From NCBI GenBank assembly GCA_021292165.1, contig CM037880.1, positions 28,542,232 to 28,606,231 on the forward strand: DNA of 64,000 nt, written 5' to 3'. The notes under the pieces were generated by a model. It made no database searches, had not been told where the DNA came from, and saw only the letters and a list, made by a program, of their open reading frames with translations. Origin of the DNA: Shinisaurus crocodilurus. Its lineage: Eukaryota > Chordata > Lepidosauria > Squamata > Shinisauridae. A program made the position numbers and the translations under genes. Of this stretch, positions 54,978 through 64,000 are shown one piece after another. Positions within the stretch are counted from its first letter, which is position 1, and each line of letters opens with the position of its first letter.

Positions 54978-55262
54978 CACAGCCTTTCCCAACCTGGGGC
55001 TCTCCAGAGTTGATGGACTACAACTCCTGGGGATGATGGGAGTTATCGTCCATCACAGGCCTGTGGCTCACACTGGCTCAGCTTGTCTGAGCGTGGAAAG
55101 CTAAGCAGGATCAGGCCTGGTTATTACTTGGATGGGAGACCCCTCCTCTAGTTTCCTGCATTGAGCAGGGGGTTGGACTCGATGGCCTTGTAGGCTCCTT
55201 CCAACTCTATGATCTATGAAATCTATAACCTCTGGAGGGCCCCAGGTTGGAGGAAGGCTGTG
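54978..55262. mobile_element. Foldback MITE split by a 5S-derived SINE
   Basis: The left half (cagcctttcccaacctgggg, gatggactacaactcctggg, gatgggagttatcgtccatc) and the right half (cctctggagggccccaggtt, ggaggaaggctgtg) make one foldback once the SINE at 55060-55228 is set aside. This dates the SINE after the MITE. Confidence 0.8.
55060..55228 (+). repeat. 5S rRNA-derived SINE with CR1 tail, copy 2
   Basis: ctggctcagcttgtctgagc, then aaagctaagcaggatcaggc and tattacttggatgggagacc (5S internal promoter boxes), then tcctgcattgagcagggggt and a ctatgatctatgaaatctat end. Confidence 0.88.
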
Positions 55263-55388
55263 GTACAACTACTTAAACTAGTGCACAACACCAGTTTGCT
55301 TTTATCTAACACATTTGGTGATTCCTGCACCTCCTGCCTCTCCAGAAGGTGGTGCTTCTATTACAGGATATCCACAGAAGGGAAGGAG

Positions 55389-55586
55389 AAGGGTCATAGC
55401 TCAGTGGTAGAGCATATCCTTTGTACGTAAAAGGTTCCCAGTTCAATCCCCAGCTTCTCCAGGGAGGATTGGGAAAGACTCCTGTTTGAAACTCTGGAGA
55501 GCTGCTCCCAGACAATGCAGACAGTACTGAGCCAGAGGGACCAATGGTCTACCTCAGTATACTTTAGCTTCCCATGTTCCTATATT
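55389..55586 (+). repeat. tRNA-Ala-derived SINE, near full length
   Basis: gtcatagctcagtggtagag (A box), cctttgtacgtaaaagg (anticodon arm, changed) and cagttcaatccccagct (B box). The body includes aactctggagagctgctccc and gagggaccaatggtctacct, and the 3' end is cttcccatgttcctat. Confidence 0.82.
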
Positions 55587-55755
55587 TCACATTTTCTCAG
55601 CACTCAAACTGCTGTATTTGGTCGGCAGGTGAAAGAAAACGTCACTCAGGCAACAAACCTTTGCTGACTGTAGTGTCTAGCGTGGTTGCGTACAAACTAT
55701 TGTTTGCCTTTTATGAATTGTGATAATAGACTTCTTGTTTGTTTGTTTGTTTCAG

Positions 55756-55803
55756 CACATATGTGTTATCAATAATCATGGCAAAGCCAAATATCGAGTC
55801 TAA
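55756..55803 (+). CDS. PRTFDC1: PRTFDC1 exon 9 coding part and stop
   Basis: It encodes HICVINNHGKAKYRV and a TAA stop at 55801-55803. Human PRTFDC1 ends HICVINEHGKEKYRV while HPRT1 ends HVCVISETGKAKYKA, so the C-terminus settles the paralogue. The acceptor follows a GTTT repeat and reads TTTCAG. The six exons total 339 bp (112 residues plus stop) with no internal stop, so this end of the gene looks functional. Confidence 0.97.
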   Translation, partial: HICVINNHGKAKYRV

Positions 55804-56298
55804 AGAGCAGTTGGTTAGCCTGAACTGGAAGACTGACCGTCCTCTTGAAGCATCTCCTGAAGAACAATTCAACTGACATCCATCTCATTCATCTTGGACT
55901 AATTCATGGTCTCCTCCCAAGAAGGAGTTCCTCAGACATTGTTGTTGTTGGCCTCCCTAATCTCCTTGAACTTTTCCCGGGCTCACCAGGCAAGATGAAG
56001 GCAGGACATCCTAATATTGCTTATAATAATATATAGAAGTGGCAGGTGAGTTAAAGCTAGTTTTTATCCCTTGAACCATATATAACAAGCCCCTTTGTGA
56101 ACAAACAGTGAGTATAGCTGCACTGTTCACAAAACCGTTTCACAACGATTCGTGCTTTGTGGGGCTGCCGTAGGACTTGATGCATCCCGGTGCTGCATTG
56201 TGTTGCCTCTGGCTCTCTTAAATAACAGTTCTGTGCCTTCATTTGAGCCCTTCTTTTTAACTAAGTTTTTACCTGACTCTCCTCCAAGGGGCTCAACG

Positions 56299-56460
56299 TA
56301 CATGGTTCTCCCCACCACCATTTATCCACACAACAACCCCCCGAGGTAGGGTAGTCCGGCTCAAGGCACCCAGTGAGCTTCGTGGCTGAGTGGGAACTTG
56401 AACCCTGATCTCCCAGGCCCTAGTCCACCACTCTATCCGCTACACCACCCTGGCTCTCAG
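56299..56460 (-). repeat. tRNA-derived SINE (family A)
   Basis: catttatccacacaacaacc, cacccagtgagcttcgtggc and gggaacttgaaccctgatct (B-box complement) lead to ccgctacaccaccctggct (A-box complement). The 3' tail is lost. Confidence 0.75.
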
Positions 56461-56819
56461 GAGACTTCCAGTGGTGTGCAAAACTGCAGGATGCGCTCTC
56501 AGTGAATCAGTCAAGCAATCTGTTCACCATGGCCAGACACGGTTTTCCCAAGGAGAACAGTAGGCTGTCCGTCTGTCTCTAAAAGAGGTGCTTGGATTTC
56601 TCCCTCATCCTTTCAGGATTTTTTTCTCAGTGAGGATTAGTTTCGCTGCTTAGCTGGAATCTTAAAATGGATTGTGAGCACCACATTCAACGAGCGTCAA
56701 ATCGGCATCAACGAGGTGCTGGTTCCCACACGTGTTCGCACCGCTCAGTTCCTCACAACTTGACAACTCCAAACTTAATGCTGCCAGAGGAGCAAGGGGC
56801 TCAGTGGAGATGGTTCCCC

Positions 56820-56985
56820 CACGACCCCATTTGTCCTCACAACAACCCTATGGGGTAGGGCAAGCTGACCAATAGGGCAAGCCCAAGGTCGCTCATCCCG
56901 TTGAGTGTTGTTGCTGGGAAAGGAACTGAATCCAAACCTTTCTCGTCCGGCACTCTGTCCACTACACCAAACCCACCTGGTGAGC
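56820..56985 (-). repeat. tRNA-derived SINE (family A), diverged
   Basis: catttgtcctcacaacaacc and gtccactacaccaaacccac mark the body and head, but the middle has an insertion and many changes. Confidence 0.6.
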
Positions 56986-57061
56986 TTCATGGCTGACCTG
57001 GGTTTTGATGTCAGCAGATGTCCCCAGTCCTAGCCCTGCACTCGAACCCAGTTGAACCTTT

Positions 57062-57345
57062 CCCCCCCCCCGCCCCAGCTCAAGGGCCGAATTCCATTTC
57101 GGAGAAGCTCTTGGGAGCCACATTCCAGTGGTGGGCGGGGCCAAAGGCAAAGGGGGTGAGCCCAAAATGCCAGCATAGTTTAGCTTAAAGCTCTTACTGC
57201 CAGTAACTAAGCTTTCAGAGAGGCATTTCAACTTTTGAGAATGGGGGGGACTGTGCAAAAGCCAGGAACCACCAAACGATTGGTAGATGGGGAAACCTTG
57301 TAGGGCCAGATTGGAACCCCAGGCCTGAGGTTCTGTACCACTGAT
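57062..57345. repeat. hAT relic, antisense to the 1816/23298 family
   Basis: A C/G-run, ggccaaaggcaaagggggtg, caactttt and gggactgtgcaaaagccagg, then cagattggaaccccaggcct. The order is reversed relative to 23298-23650. Confidence 0.6.
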
Positions 57346-57945
57346 TTAACTACTACAGACTGGCTCTGTTCTTCTTTCTGTCCTGTGCATCTCCTTACAC
57401 CTCAGTGTAGCAAGTGCCTTAGGGAAGCCCACTTCGCAGGCTATGACTCCAGGCTATTAAATGTTCCTGCTTGCTCATTTAGAATCAGTACAGTATTAAA
57501 GAAGCATATAGCACAACAGAAAGTGGGAGACACATCCCCTACATCTGAGAGAAAGTAAGATATACAGAGGCTGATGCCGAGACGTAAAGCTGGGCCCTGA
57601 ACTAGGAGGGACACCAGGATTGGGTAATGTGTAGCCTGTAGCCACCATCAGGCCTAACTCAGCCTTTTCTCTGGTCCCACAGCCAAGGCTGCTTGGCTCT
57701 TCCAGTCTCCTGGAGACAACTAGGCATAGAGCTCAGAAAAAGATTAGAGTGACACAGAGCCCTTAGCTTCCAGTCACAAATACTAAAACCGCATTTGAGT
57801 GGCAGGATTACATCACAGGTGGGGGGCATTGCTGCATCCCTGCTTCTCGGCGATGCAAGCCCCATTGCCTGGTTTTGCTCGTGGCCCCAAAGGTCACATT
57901 CAATTTTATGCTGGAAGTGCCAGGCAGACCCTGTTGGGATTAGTA

Positions 57946-58209
57946 CAGTAATACCTTGGATTGCAAGCATAATTCGTTCCGGAACCATGCTTGTAATCCA
58001 AAATACTCTTATATCAAAGCGAGTCTCTGGCGGGCGTGAGCGGGACCGATTTCGGCCCGCTACGCCCGCTCAAGGCGAGTGGTTACATCCCTACACTACT
58101 TGTCTTGCAAGACCTTGCTCGTTTATCAAGTCAGATTTTTTTTTTATTTTTTTTGCTTGTCTTGCAAAACGCTCTCAGGCGAAGTTACTTGCAATCCAAG
58201 GTATTACTG
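57946..58209. mobile_element. Tc1/mariner (pogo/Tigger-like) MITE, 264 bp, 22-bp TIRs
   Basis: 57946-57967 and 58188-58209 are perfect 22-bp inverted repeats beginning CAGTAATACCTTGGATTGCA. TA flanks both ends (57944-57945 and 58210-58211). Inside are cataattcgttccggaacca and gcttgtcttgcaaaacgctc. No transposase. Confidence 0.92.
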
Positions 58210-58211
58210 TA

Positions 58212-59155
58212 TATCACTGGAGTGGTGGCAGCTGGAGTGACACTTGAAATGATAGGATATGGCCTGTAGGTCCTGTGTTGCCTACCCTTGAGTTACAGAG
58301 TTCCTTTGTAAAACTGTTGCAATGCATACATTAAAATGCATTCAACTCTGCCCCATGGCAAATCACTCATTTTTCCTTTAGGCTCCATCGCGAATGGTCT
58401 TTTTCCATATGTTGTTCAGTATTTTAGGGCCACAATTTTAAGCCAAGCTTGCTCTGGAGGAAATCTCATTGAATATGGTGAGACTTGCTTGGGAGTAAAT
58501 GCTTTAAGCCATTTGCTCTTTTTACATAAGCAATCATGACCCCTCCTATAGTTTCCTTTAGTGTAGGAAATCCATGAAATAGAAGGGCAGCTGTTTATAA
58601 TTCATATCTAATCCCAGACTACAGGGTAGCTAAACTGTGTGAATATTGAGTGTGCAAAATTGGTAGACCTCCAGTGAACGTGTATGTTGGTGTATTTCTG
58701 ACAAGCCATTATCATCCAGTCATCCAAAACCATGTGGAACTCCAGTATAATAACATTGAATCTTAATGAATCTTTGCAAGGCACTTTTGATTTGACCTTT
58801 CAAGGGGAGATGATGGTGTGCCATGAATGCATGGAGGTAATCAACTGTGTTTAATACATTGAATTTTAATTGGAGCAAAACAGTAGCAACTAAAAACGGC
58901 ATCCTTTAATTTGTGTACAACATCGGGAAGTCATAGAGTTGGTCCCAAAAACACCCCAAACCCTCTTAAGAATGCCTGTTTCCATAAGTAAAACAAATCA
59001 TGCTCAAAGGTTTGCTTGGTTGGCATTTCTTTCTCAAATGTTGTTTTTTCTTGATGTGTTTTTTTAATATAAGCAATTAACCTATCAATGAATATGTGTA
59101 CAGGAATGGTACCGTACAGAATAAGTACAGTATAGTACAGTATAGAAATATGGTT
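58212..59155. other. Unassigned sequence downstream of PRTFDC1
   Basis: No repeat or gene recognised. Moderate A/T content and several short overlapping frames without domains. Confidence 0.4.
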
Positions 59156-59156
59156 T

Positions 59157-59313
59157 ACGCTGGCTCAGCTTGTCTGAGTGTAGAAAGCTAAGCAGGGTCA
59201 GGCCTGGTTATTACTTGGATGGGAGACCCCTCCTCTAGTTTCCTGCATTGAGCAGGGGGTTGGACTCGATAGCCTTGTAGGCTCCTTCCAACTCTATGAT
59301 CTATGAAATCTAT
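59157..59313 (+). repeat. 5S rRNA-derived SINE with CR1 tail, copy 3
   Basis: gctggctcagcttgtctgag, gaaagctaagcagggtcagg and ttacttggatgggagacccc, then the CR1 tail ending ctatgatctatgaaatctat. It is the cleanest copy of the 5S-like head; only single-base differences separate it from 55060-55228. Confidence 0.88.
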
Positions 59314-59613
59314 ATACTTTGTTCTGAAGATAAGAAACTTTTTATAGCAAAACTCAATAGCGTCGAAAGCATATTGAATATTGCGGACTTGGGAAGCTTC
59401 CTGTTTTCTTTGCCACCATCTGCAAAGTATTTTTTTTCCCTCATGTACCTGTTGCACTTATTTGAATAAGGTTGTTATGTGCTATATACAAACTGCTCTC
59501 AATAACTTCCTGAAGGAAGCCAATGTAAAAATAATATTAAAAATCTCATGCGAGTGTCTTTGTTCTGAACAGCATGGGGCCTATTGTTGTTAGACTTCAG
59601 TTTCCTTTACACT

Positions 59614-59821
59614 AATAAACTGTGAGAATGCTTTGCTGTATTACAAAATGCTTCTGATTCCCACTCCCCTCTTCAGCATAAATTTGCATATCCCATCGAA
59701 GCCTTTACAGTGTAAAAAAGTGCTTTTCGGGGAAAACATTGTAAACATTTCCTGTGGGCTAATCTAAACATTTCCTGTATACCTATGCTGTGGCTTGTAC
59801 TTTGTTAAAAACATGAATAAA
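59614..59821 (+). terminator. Candidate poly(A) signals
   Basis: AATAAA occurs at 59614-59619 and at 59816-59821. Either could end a long PRTFDC1 transcript, but neither is near the stop codon. Confidence 0.25.
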
Positions 59822-60164
59822 ATTAGAGTAATTACAGGATTATTACCACAGCACAATTAATTGCCCTTACTGCCCCATGTTTATGTGTATATGCATTTTT
59901 ACTGGGTGGGAAGAAAGATTTTCCTGCGGTTTGGGTTTTTTTTTTTTAAAGAAGAAAACAATTCCCACCCAATAATCCCAGTGGATAAATCAGCAATGAA
60001 GAACTGTGCCTTATTACGGTATGTTCTGAGAGCTACACTCATACTCATACCTGCAGCATATGCTTTGCATTTTCATTTAGTTCATACAATCCATAGATTT
60101 CAGTATCACTCCCAGATTTTTCCCCACTACCACCAGTACATAGATTTCCATGTGTTTTGATAAA

Positions 60165-61715
60165 TTATGGGGTGGAAGTCCACGATCTCCTTTTTCGGTG
60201 TACTCCATTAGGCACATTGAATATATGAGTTGGTTGCTTGTATTGGTACAATTGCTTCTTCCATTCCTCCCCAGTAACAAAAAAGTCCAAACCAGAGCAA
60301 GGGGTAATGGTGCATAGACAGGCCCTATCGCTCTTACTCTGCCAACAAATAGGCCCGATGATATAAAGCTCCTCTAGTTTCCTGCATTGAGCAGGGGGTT
60401 GGACTCGATAGCCTTGTAGGCTCCTTCCAACTCTATGATCTATGAAATCTATGAAAGAGAGATCAGAGAGGCCAAATCCACCCTCTTTAATCGAAAGTTG
60501 CAACCTTTTCAAAGATATTCGTGGCAGAACGGATCCCCTTAGGAATTTACAAAACAAAGCATTAAATTTTTGAAAATACTTGCCAGGTATAAATAGAGAA
60601 ATTCCACATAAAACATAAACAATTCGAGGTACTACATTCATCTTAAGTGTATTTACCCTACCCCATGAACTCCGCTTTAAAGATGCCCATCTATCAATAT
60701 CCTGTAAGATCTCATTAGTCAGCTTGCTCAAATTTAGCTTAATCATTTGAGATATCTCTCTGGGATAAGTATTCCCAAATAAGTAATGAAATCTGGGCAA
60801 AGTCTAAATTGCCAGTTAGCTAGTACAATATGGGGTATAGTATCTCCAATTGACATCAGTTCAGACTTTTTGACCAACTAATAGAATAGCCAGACAAATA
60901 GCCAAAATGATTACTCATCTGCATCAAAGCTGGAACAGACAACTGGAGTTTCAAAATAATAAGGGATTATTGGGATAAAAAAATAAGTTTAAATTCTGAA
61001 CAATTATGCACAAATCCGTGAATATTAGCATTTTGCTGGATAGCACATGCCAGGGGTTCCAAGCATAGATCGAAAATCAGTGGAGAAAGTGGACATCCCT
61101 GTCTCGTACCTCTCTCGAGTAAGAAAAAGTCAGACAAAAAAACCATTGGTCCTAACTCTAGCTCTTGGGGCTGAATATAGAGTTTTAACCCATTTCTGGA
61201 TTTCTGCAGGGAAACCAAAATTTCTCAACGTGGCCAGAATAAATCTCCAATAAATTCTGTCAAAGGCCTTCTCCACATCCAGAGAAACAATGGCAGCTGT
61301 ATCTGTTCTAACTGTATTTAGTGCGATCAAGTCAACAACCAATCTGGGATTATCTGCCCCCTGTCTATTTTTAATAAACCCCACCTGATCCGGTTGGACT
61401 AATGTTATAATAACTTCTTGTAATCTGTCAGCCAAATTTGCAGTTAATATTTTAATGTCAATATTAATTAATGAAATAGGTCGTTAGCACGATAAGTATG
61501 ATCCTTGTCAAGCTTAGGAATCACAGTAATATACACATCGTTGAGTGCAGGTGAAAGAAAACCCAATTCATGGATGAAGTTATACAGACGATGAAGCTTA
61601 AGAACTAAAAAGCTGGAAAATGTTTTATACCACTCAACTGGAAATCCATCTGGCCCAGGTGATTTCCCAGTTTTTCTTCAAATGCCCTACAAATATTGCC
61701 AGCTATCTTCCTTTC
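60165..61715 (-). mobile_element. L1-type LINE ORF2 (RT and connection), broken
   Basis: Read 61715 to 60165: GNHLGQMDFQLSGIKHFPAF, then VQPDQVGFIKNRQGADNPRL and AAIVSLDVEKAFDRIYWRFI (RT motif A, D present), then LLERGTRQGCPLSPLIFDLC (motif B), then SSWGRVNTLKMNVVPRIVYV and KRLQLSIKEGGFGLSDLSF. The YxDD segment falls in a damaged stretch (60800-60970). A CR1/SINE tail interrupts it at 60370-60455. Confidence 0.88.
60370..60455 (+). repeat. 5S-SINE/CR1 tail inserted in L1
   Basis: ctcctctagtttcctgcatt, gagcagggggttggactcga and tctatgatctatgaaatcta, identical in layout to the SINE tails. The cctcctctag junction suggests a 5'-truncated SINE rather than CR1. Confidence 0.8.
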
Positions 61716-61723
61716 CAGGTTAC

Positions 61724-61985
61724 ACTCATTTTGGGTTGGATCAGACTTGGTAATTTCACCCATGGAACGGATACCATTTGCAGAATGGGACTTCACCATT
61801 CTCTCCTCCTCCCTGCAGCCCCACGGGTGCCCTCTGAATCTGCTCTGGAAGGGTTTGAGAACCCTCCAGGGGAGATTTAGAAGGTGGGGGGGCTGCAAGG
61901 AGGAGGAGAGGATGCAGAAGTCCCGTTCTGCCAGTGGTATCCATTCCACAGATGGAACAACCAAGTTGGATCCAGCCCATGGTCT
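61724..61985. repeat. Foldback element
   Basis: gttggatcagacttggtaat and acccatggaacggataccat at the left pair with ggtatccattccacagatgg and aaccaagttggatccagccc at the right. Interior tracts ctcctcctccctgcagcccc and gggctgcaaggaggaggaga are also inverted. Confidence 0.7.
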
Positions 61986-61995
61986 TTTAAATGTA

Positions 61996-62242
61996 CAGGC
62001 AGTCCCCGAGTTAAGAACGTCCGACTTACAGACAACCCATACTTAAGAATGGACTTCTGGGTTCCCCGGCACTACGTCATTTACGTACAGTACATAGCGT
62101 AATATACTACGCAATTTGCGTAATTTACGCAATTTGCGTGAATGCCAATTTTTAATGTATGGAATGCTATGCTGTTCCGACTTACTTACAAATTCGACTT
62201 AAAGACATTCTTAAGAACGGAACTCGTACAGGGGACTGCCTG
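61996..62242. mobile_element. Tigger/pogo-like MITE, 247 bp, TA target
   Basis: CAGGCAGTCCCC and GGGGACTGCCTG form 12-bp TIRs flanked by TA. Further inside, gagttaagaacgtccgactt mirrors attcttaagaacgg and cgacttac. No coding capacity. Confidence 0.88.
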
Positions 62243-62439
62243 TATTTTAAATAAGAGTTATTTCAATTTGCCAACAGAGAAGTAGTATTTGAGAAAGAGA
62301 TTAGGCAGTAAGCTTCTCTTCTTGTTTTCTTTACTGGATTTTAGACAGAACATATCTAACACAGTTCAACGACATGAACATGGGCTTGTGTTTCCTCAGA
62401 GTGATCAGAGTAGTTTATATCAGCCCAAGGGCTTTATGG

Positions 62440-62560
62440 TGGGCAAACATAGCTATTTAACATCAAAAGGGGCATCCAACAGGGTTGGCCCTTCTCTTCC
62501 ATCCTCTTTGCACCCTTAATAGAATGTCTCAGAGAAGTAATACAGAACAACACCAACATT
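62440..62560 (+). mobile_element. L1 RT fragment
   Basis: The frame reads KRGIQQGWPFSSILFAPLIE and CLREVIQNNTN, a worn L1 RT motif B region (RGTRQGCPLSPLLF). A SINE tail begins at about 62563. Confidence 0.6.
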
Positions 62561-62562
62561 AT

Positions 62563-62795
62563 TTTTATTTTATTTATTATTATATTTATACCCCGCCTTT
62601 TTCCTGCAAGGAACCCAGGGCGGATTACATAATCCTCCTCTCCATTTCATCCTCACAAGAACCCTGTGAGGTAGGTTAGGCTGAGAGTCAGTGACTGGCC
62701 CAAAGTCACCCAGTGAGTTTCATGGCCGAGCAGGGACTAGAACCCGGATCTCCCAAGTCCCAGTCCAACACTCACCACTACGCCACACTGGCTCT
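62563..62795 (-). repeat. tRNA-derived SINE (family A), full length
   Basis: attatatttataccccgcct (tail side), agtcagtgactggcccaaag, gactagaacccggatctccc (B-box complement) and cactacgccacactggctct (A-box complement). Confidence 0.85.
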
Positions 62796-62934
62796 CTTAT
62801 GGGCAAATAAAGGTAAGACAGTTATAGAAAGAGGCCTTTTGCAAGTGGTGCCATTTGAATACTGTCTGTCTTGAATCCTCAGTCCCAGAGATAGATGAAG
62901 AAATGGAAGGTGTCCATGTCTCTGACTTAAAGAT

Positions 62935-63830
62935 AAATTTACAGCAAAGCAGAAGCCATAGTTGCAAATGTGCTCATCAAATTTTTTAAAAATGGTGCCG
63001 TCTGGATTTTAAAGGATTCTGAGCTGATGAAAAGGATCCCTAAATATTTAAATCTGTTAACTTGAGAAATCTGGTTTCCATTCATAGTCCGCCTGTGATG
63101 TTTCTTATCTTTTCTAACAGCCATAATTTGTGTTTTATCATAATTAATAGTTAACCATTCAGATTCACAATAACTGCAAAAATCCCTCGTTAACCTTCTC
63201 AATCCCGCCTGCGAGGAGGACACAAGGGCAGGATCATCAGCATACAACAAAAATGAGACCGGCCTAACCCCTAAATATACTGGGTTGTACAAAGCATTCG
63301 ATAAGATGGTAGTGCTATTATTTACATCAAGATTAAACAATAAAGGCACGAACAGGCAGCTTTCATAAACTCCCTGAGAGGTCGGGATGTTCATAGATAA
63401 TTCCCCAGAGTAACCTACTCGAACCTTCATTGAAGCTTGGGTAATTAAATAAAGTTACCTACTATATTTGTTTGTGACAGCTTCATCCACAGGTGTTCTC
63501 TACTGATGAAATCAAATTCTGTCTTTAGATCAACAAAAACAAACTGCAAAGTAGATTTTTCCCCTTGGCATACTTACAGATCAATTGGGAAATTACAAAA
63601 TAGTGATCAACTGTGAGGTTCCTTCATAGAATCCTGCCTCTTCTTGTCTAGTATATGTTCTTCCCGCATCCAATACTTCAAAGTCTGCAGTAAATACTGT
63701 GCATATAGTTTGCTCACTACTGGCTCTAGTGAAATTGGCCTATAATTCATAGGGACCGCCTTATCCTCTTCTTTAAAAATTGGATTTGGAATTTTTCTGA
63801 TGGCCAACACAAACTACCTTTGCTTTTTAT
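62935..63830 (-). mobile_element. LINE reverse transcriptase, YADD type, broken
   Basis: Read 63830 to 62935: NPIFKEEDKAVPMNYRPISL, KLYAQYLLQTLKYWMREEHI, a gap with frame loss, then SCLFVPLLFNLDVNN, PVSFLLYADDPALVSSSQAG and ESEWLTINYDKTQIMAV, GNQISQVNRFKYLGI. The YADD catalytic motif is intact, but the ORF is split at about 63431-63606. The layout differs from the local CR1 and L1; I cannot fix its clade (a Dong/R4-like LINE is possible). Confidence 0.8.
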
Positions 63831-64000
63831 AATGATACAGATGTTACTGATTCAGGAAAGGATCTTTTATCCATTTGCATATACATTTCTTTTATTTGCA
63901 TTTTTGTATTTAGACTTTTGTGTTGCATAACATTTAAAAATATTTCAGTTTGGAAAATATTTTTTTTAATGAATAAAGTGAAGGGGGGAGAAAACCAAGG
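63831..64000. other. Right edge, nothing recognised
   Basis: A/T-rich sequence with ATTTGCA-like phrases. No feature seen. Confidence 0.4.

Larger units (their letters stand above)
55804..59840 (+). other. PRTFDC1: Probable PRTFDC1 3' UTR and downstream region, end not fixed
   Basis: No canonical AATAAA lies close to the stop codon. The first clear hexamers are AATAAA at 59614-59619, followed by a T/G-rich stretch, and AATAAA at 59816-59821. ATTAAA variants occur near 57495 and 58330. The span holds inserted SINEs and a mariner MITE, so the true UTR may be shorter. RNA evidence would be needed to place the cleavage site. Confidence 0.25.

Noticed and set aside
19956..55803. HPRT1 instead of PRTFDC1
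   Set aside because: NDQSM, DIIGTGRT, the RTSQPDGYRPD segment and the KYRV terminus all match the paralogue; HPRT1 has D at the loop and KYKA at the end.
59157..59230. 5S rRNA gene
   Set aside because: The first part of 5S is missing and the 3' end is CR1; it is a SINE head.
1..64000. CRISPR arrays or bacterial features
   Set aside because: Introns, SINEs and LINEs show a eukaryotic nuclear genome; tandem repeats here lack spacer structure.

Overview
This window looks like an intron-rich, repeat-dense piece of a squamate (lizard-type) nuclear genome. The only host gene I can support is the 3' half of PRTFDC1, the HPRT1 paralogue, on the + strand. Exon 4 (19956-20021) to the stop codon in exon 9 (55801-55803) are present with correct splice sites and the phases known for the HPRT family. 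Exons 1-3 were not found and presumably lie before the window. The six coding pieces give 112 residues. A glycine sits where HPRT1 has its catalytic aspartate, which is the PRTFDC1 hallmark. Tetrapod affinity follows from this gene. A squamate source is inferred from the mix of tRNA-derived SINEs, a 5S-rRNA-headed SINE, CR1, L2 and L1 LINEs, many hAT and Tc1/mariner non-autonomous elements, and Ty1/copia elements.

Layout. 1-19955 is intron 3, with hAT and foldback MITEs, L2 and L1 pieces, and a long CR1 LINE (about 4990-8146) split by a 773-bp hAT element that itself holds a 5S-derived SINE. 20022-48925 is the 28.9-kb intron 4. It holds a 922-bp hAT element with a perfect 8-bp TSD, a perfect 37-nt-arm hairpin, an L1 insertion with a 16-bp TSD, two LTR retrotransposons of Ty1/copia type almost end to end (25038-30455 and 30628-35695), and a 2.5-kb hAT element with a transposase remnant. 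Introns 5-8 (48944-55755) are short. They carry a 1.4-kb hAT element with a 99-bp GC-rich tandem repeat, a CR1 3' end 9-18 bp past the exon 6 donor, a 42-bp minisatellite, and SINEs. After the stop codon, 55804-64000 is 3' UTR or intergenic sequence with SINEs, a mariner MITE with 22-bp perfect TIRs, L1 pol on the - strand, and another LINE reverse transcriptase on the - strand.

The most notable items are: (1) a SINE family whose head is the internal-promoter half of 5S rRNA fused to a CR1 3' end, in three headed copies plus tails; (2) a copia pair whose primer binding site matches the anticodon stem-loop of initiator tRNA-Met (half-tRNA priming as in Drosophila copia), one with nearly intact pol and about 1% LTR divergence, the other with young LTRs around a decayed interior; (3) several nested insertions with perfect target-site duplications that give a relative chronology; (4) two perfect long hairpins. 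All comparisons were made by eye. Family names are assigned from remembered motifs, not from a database search.
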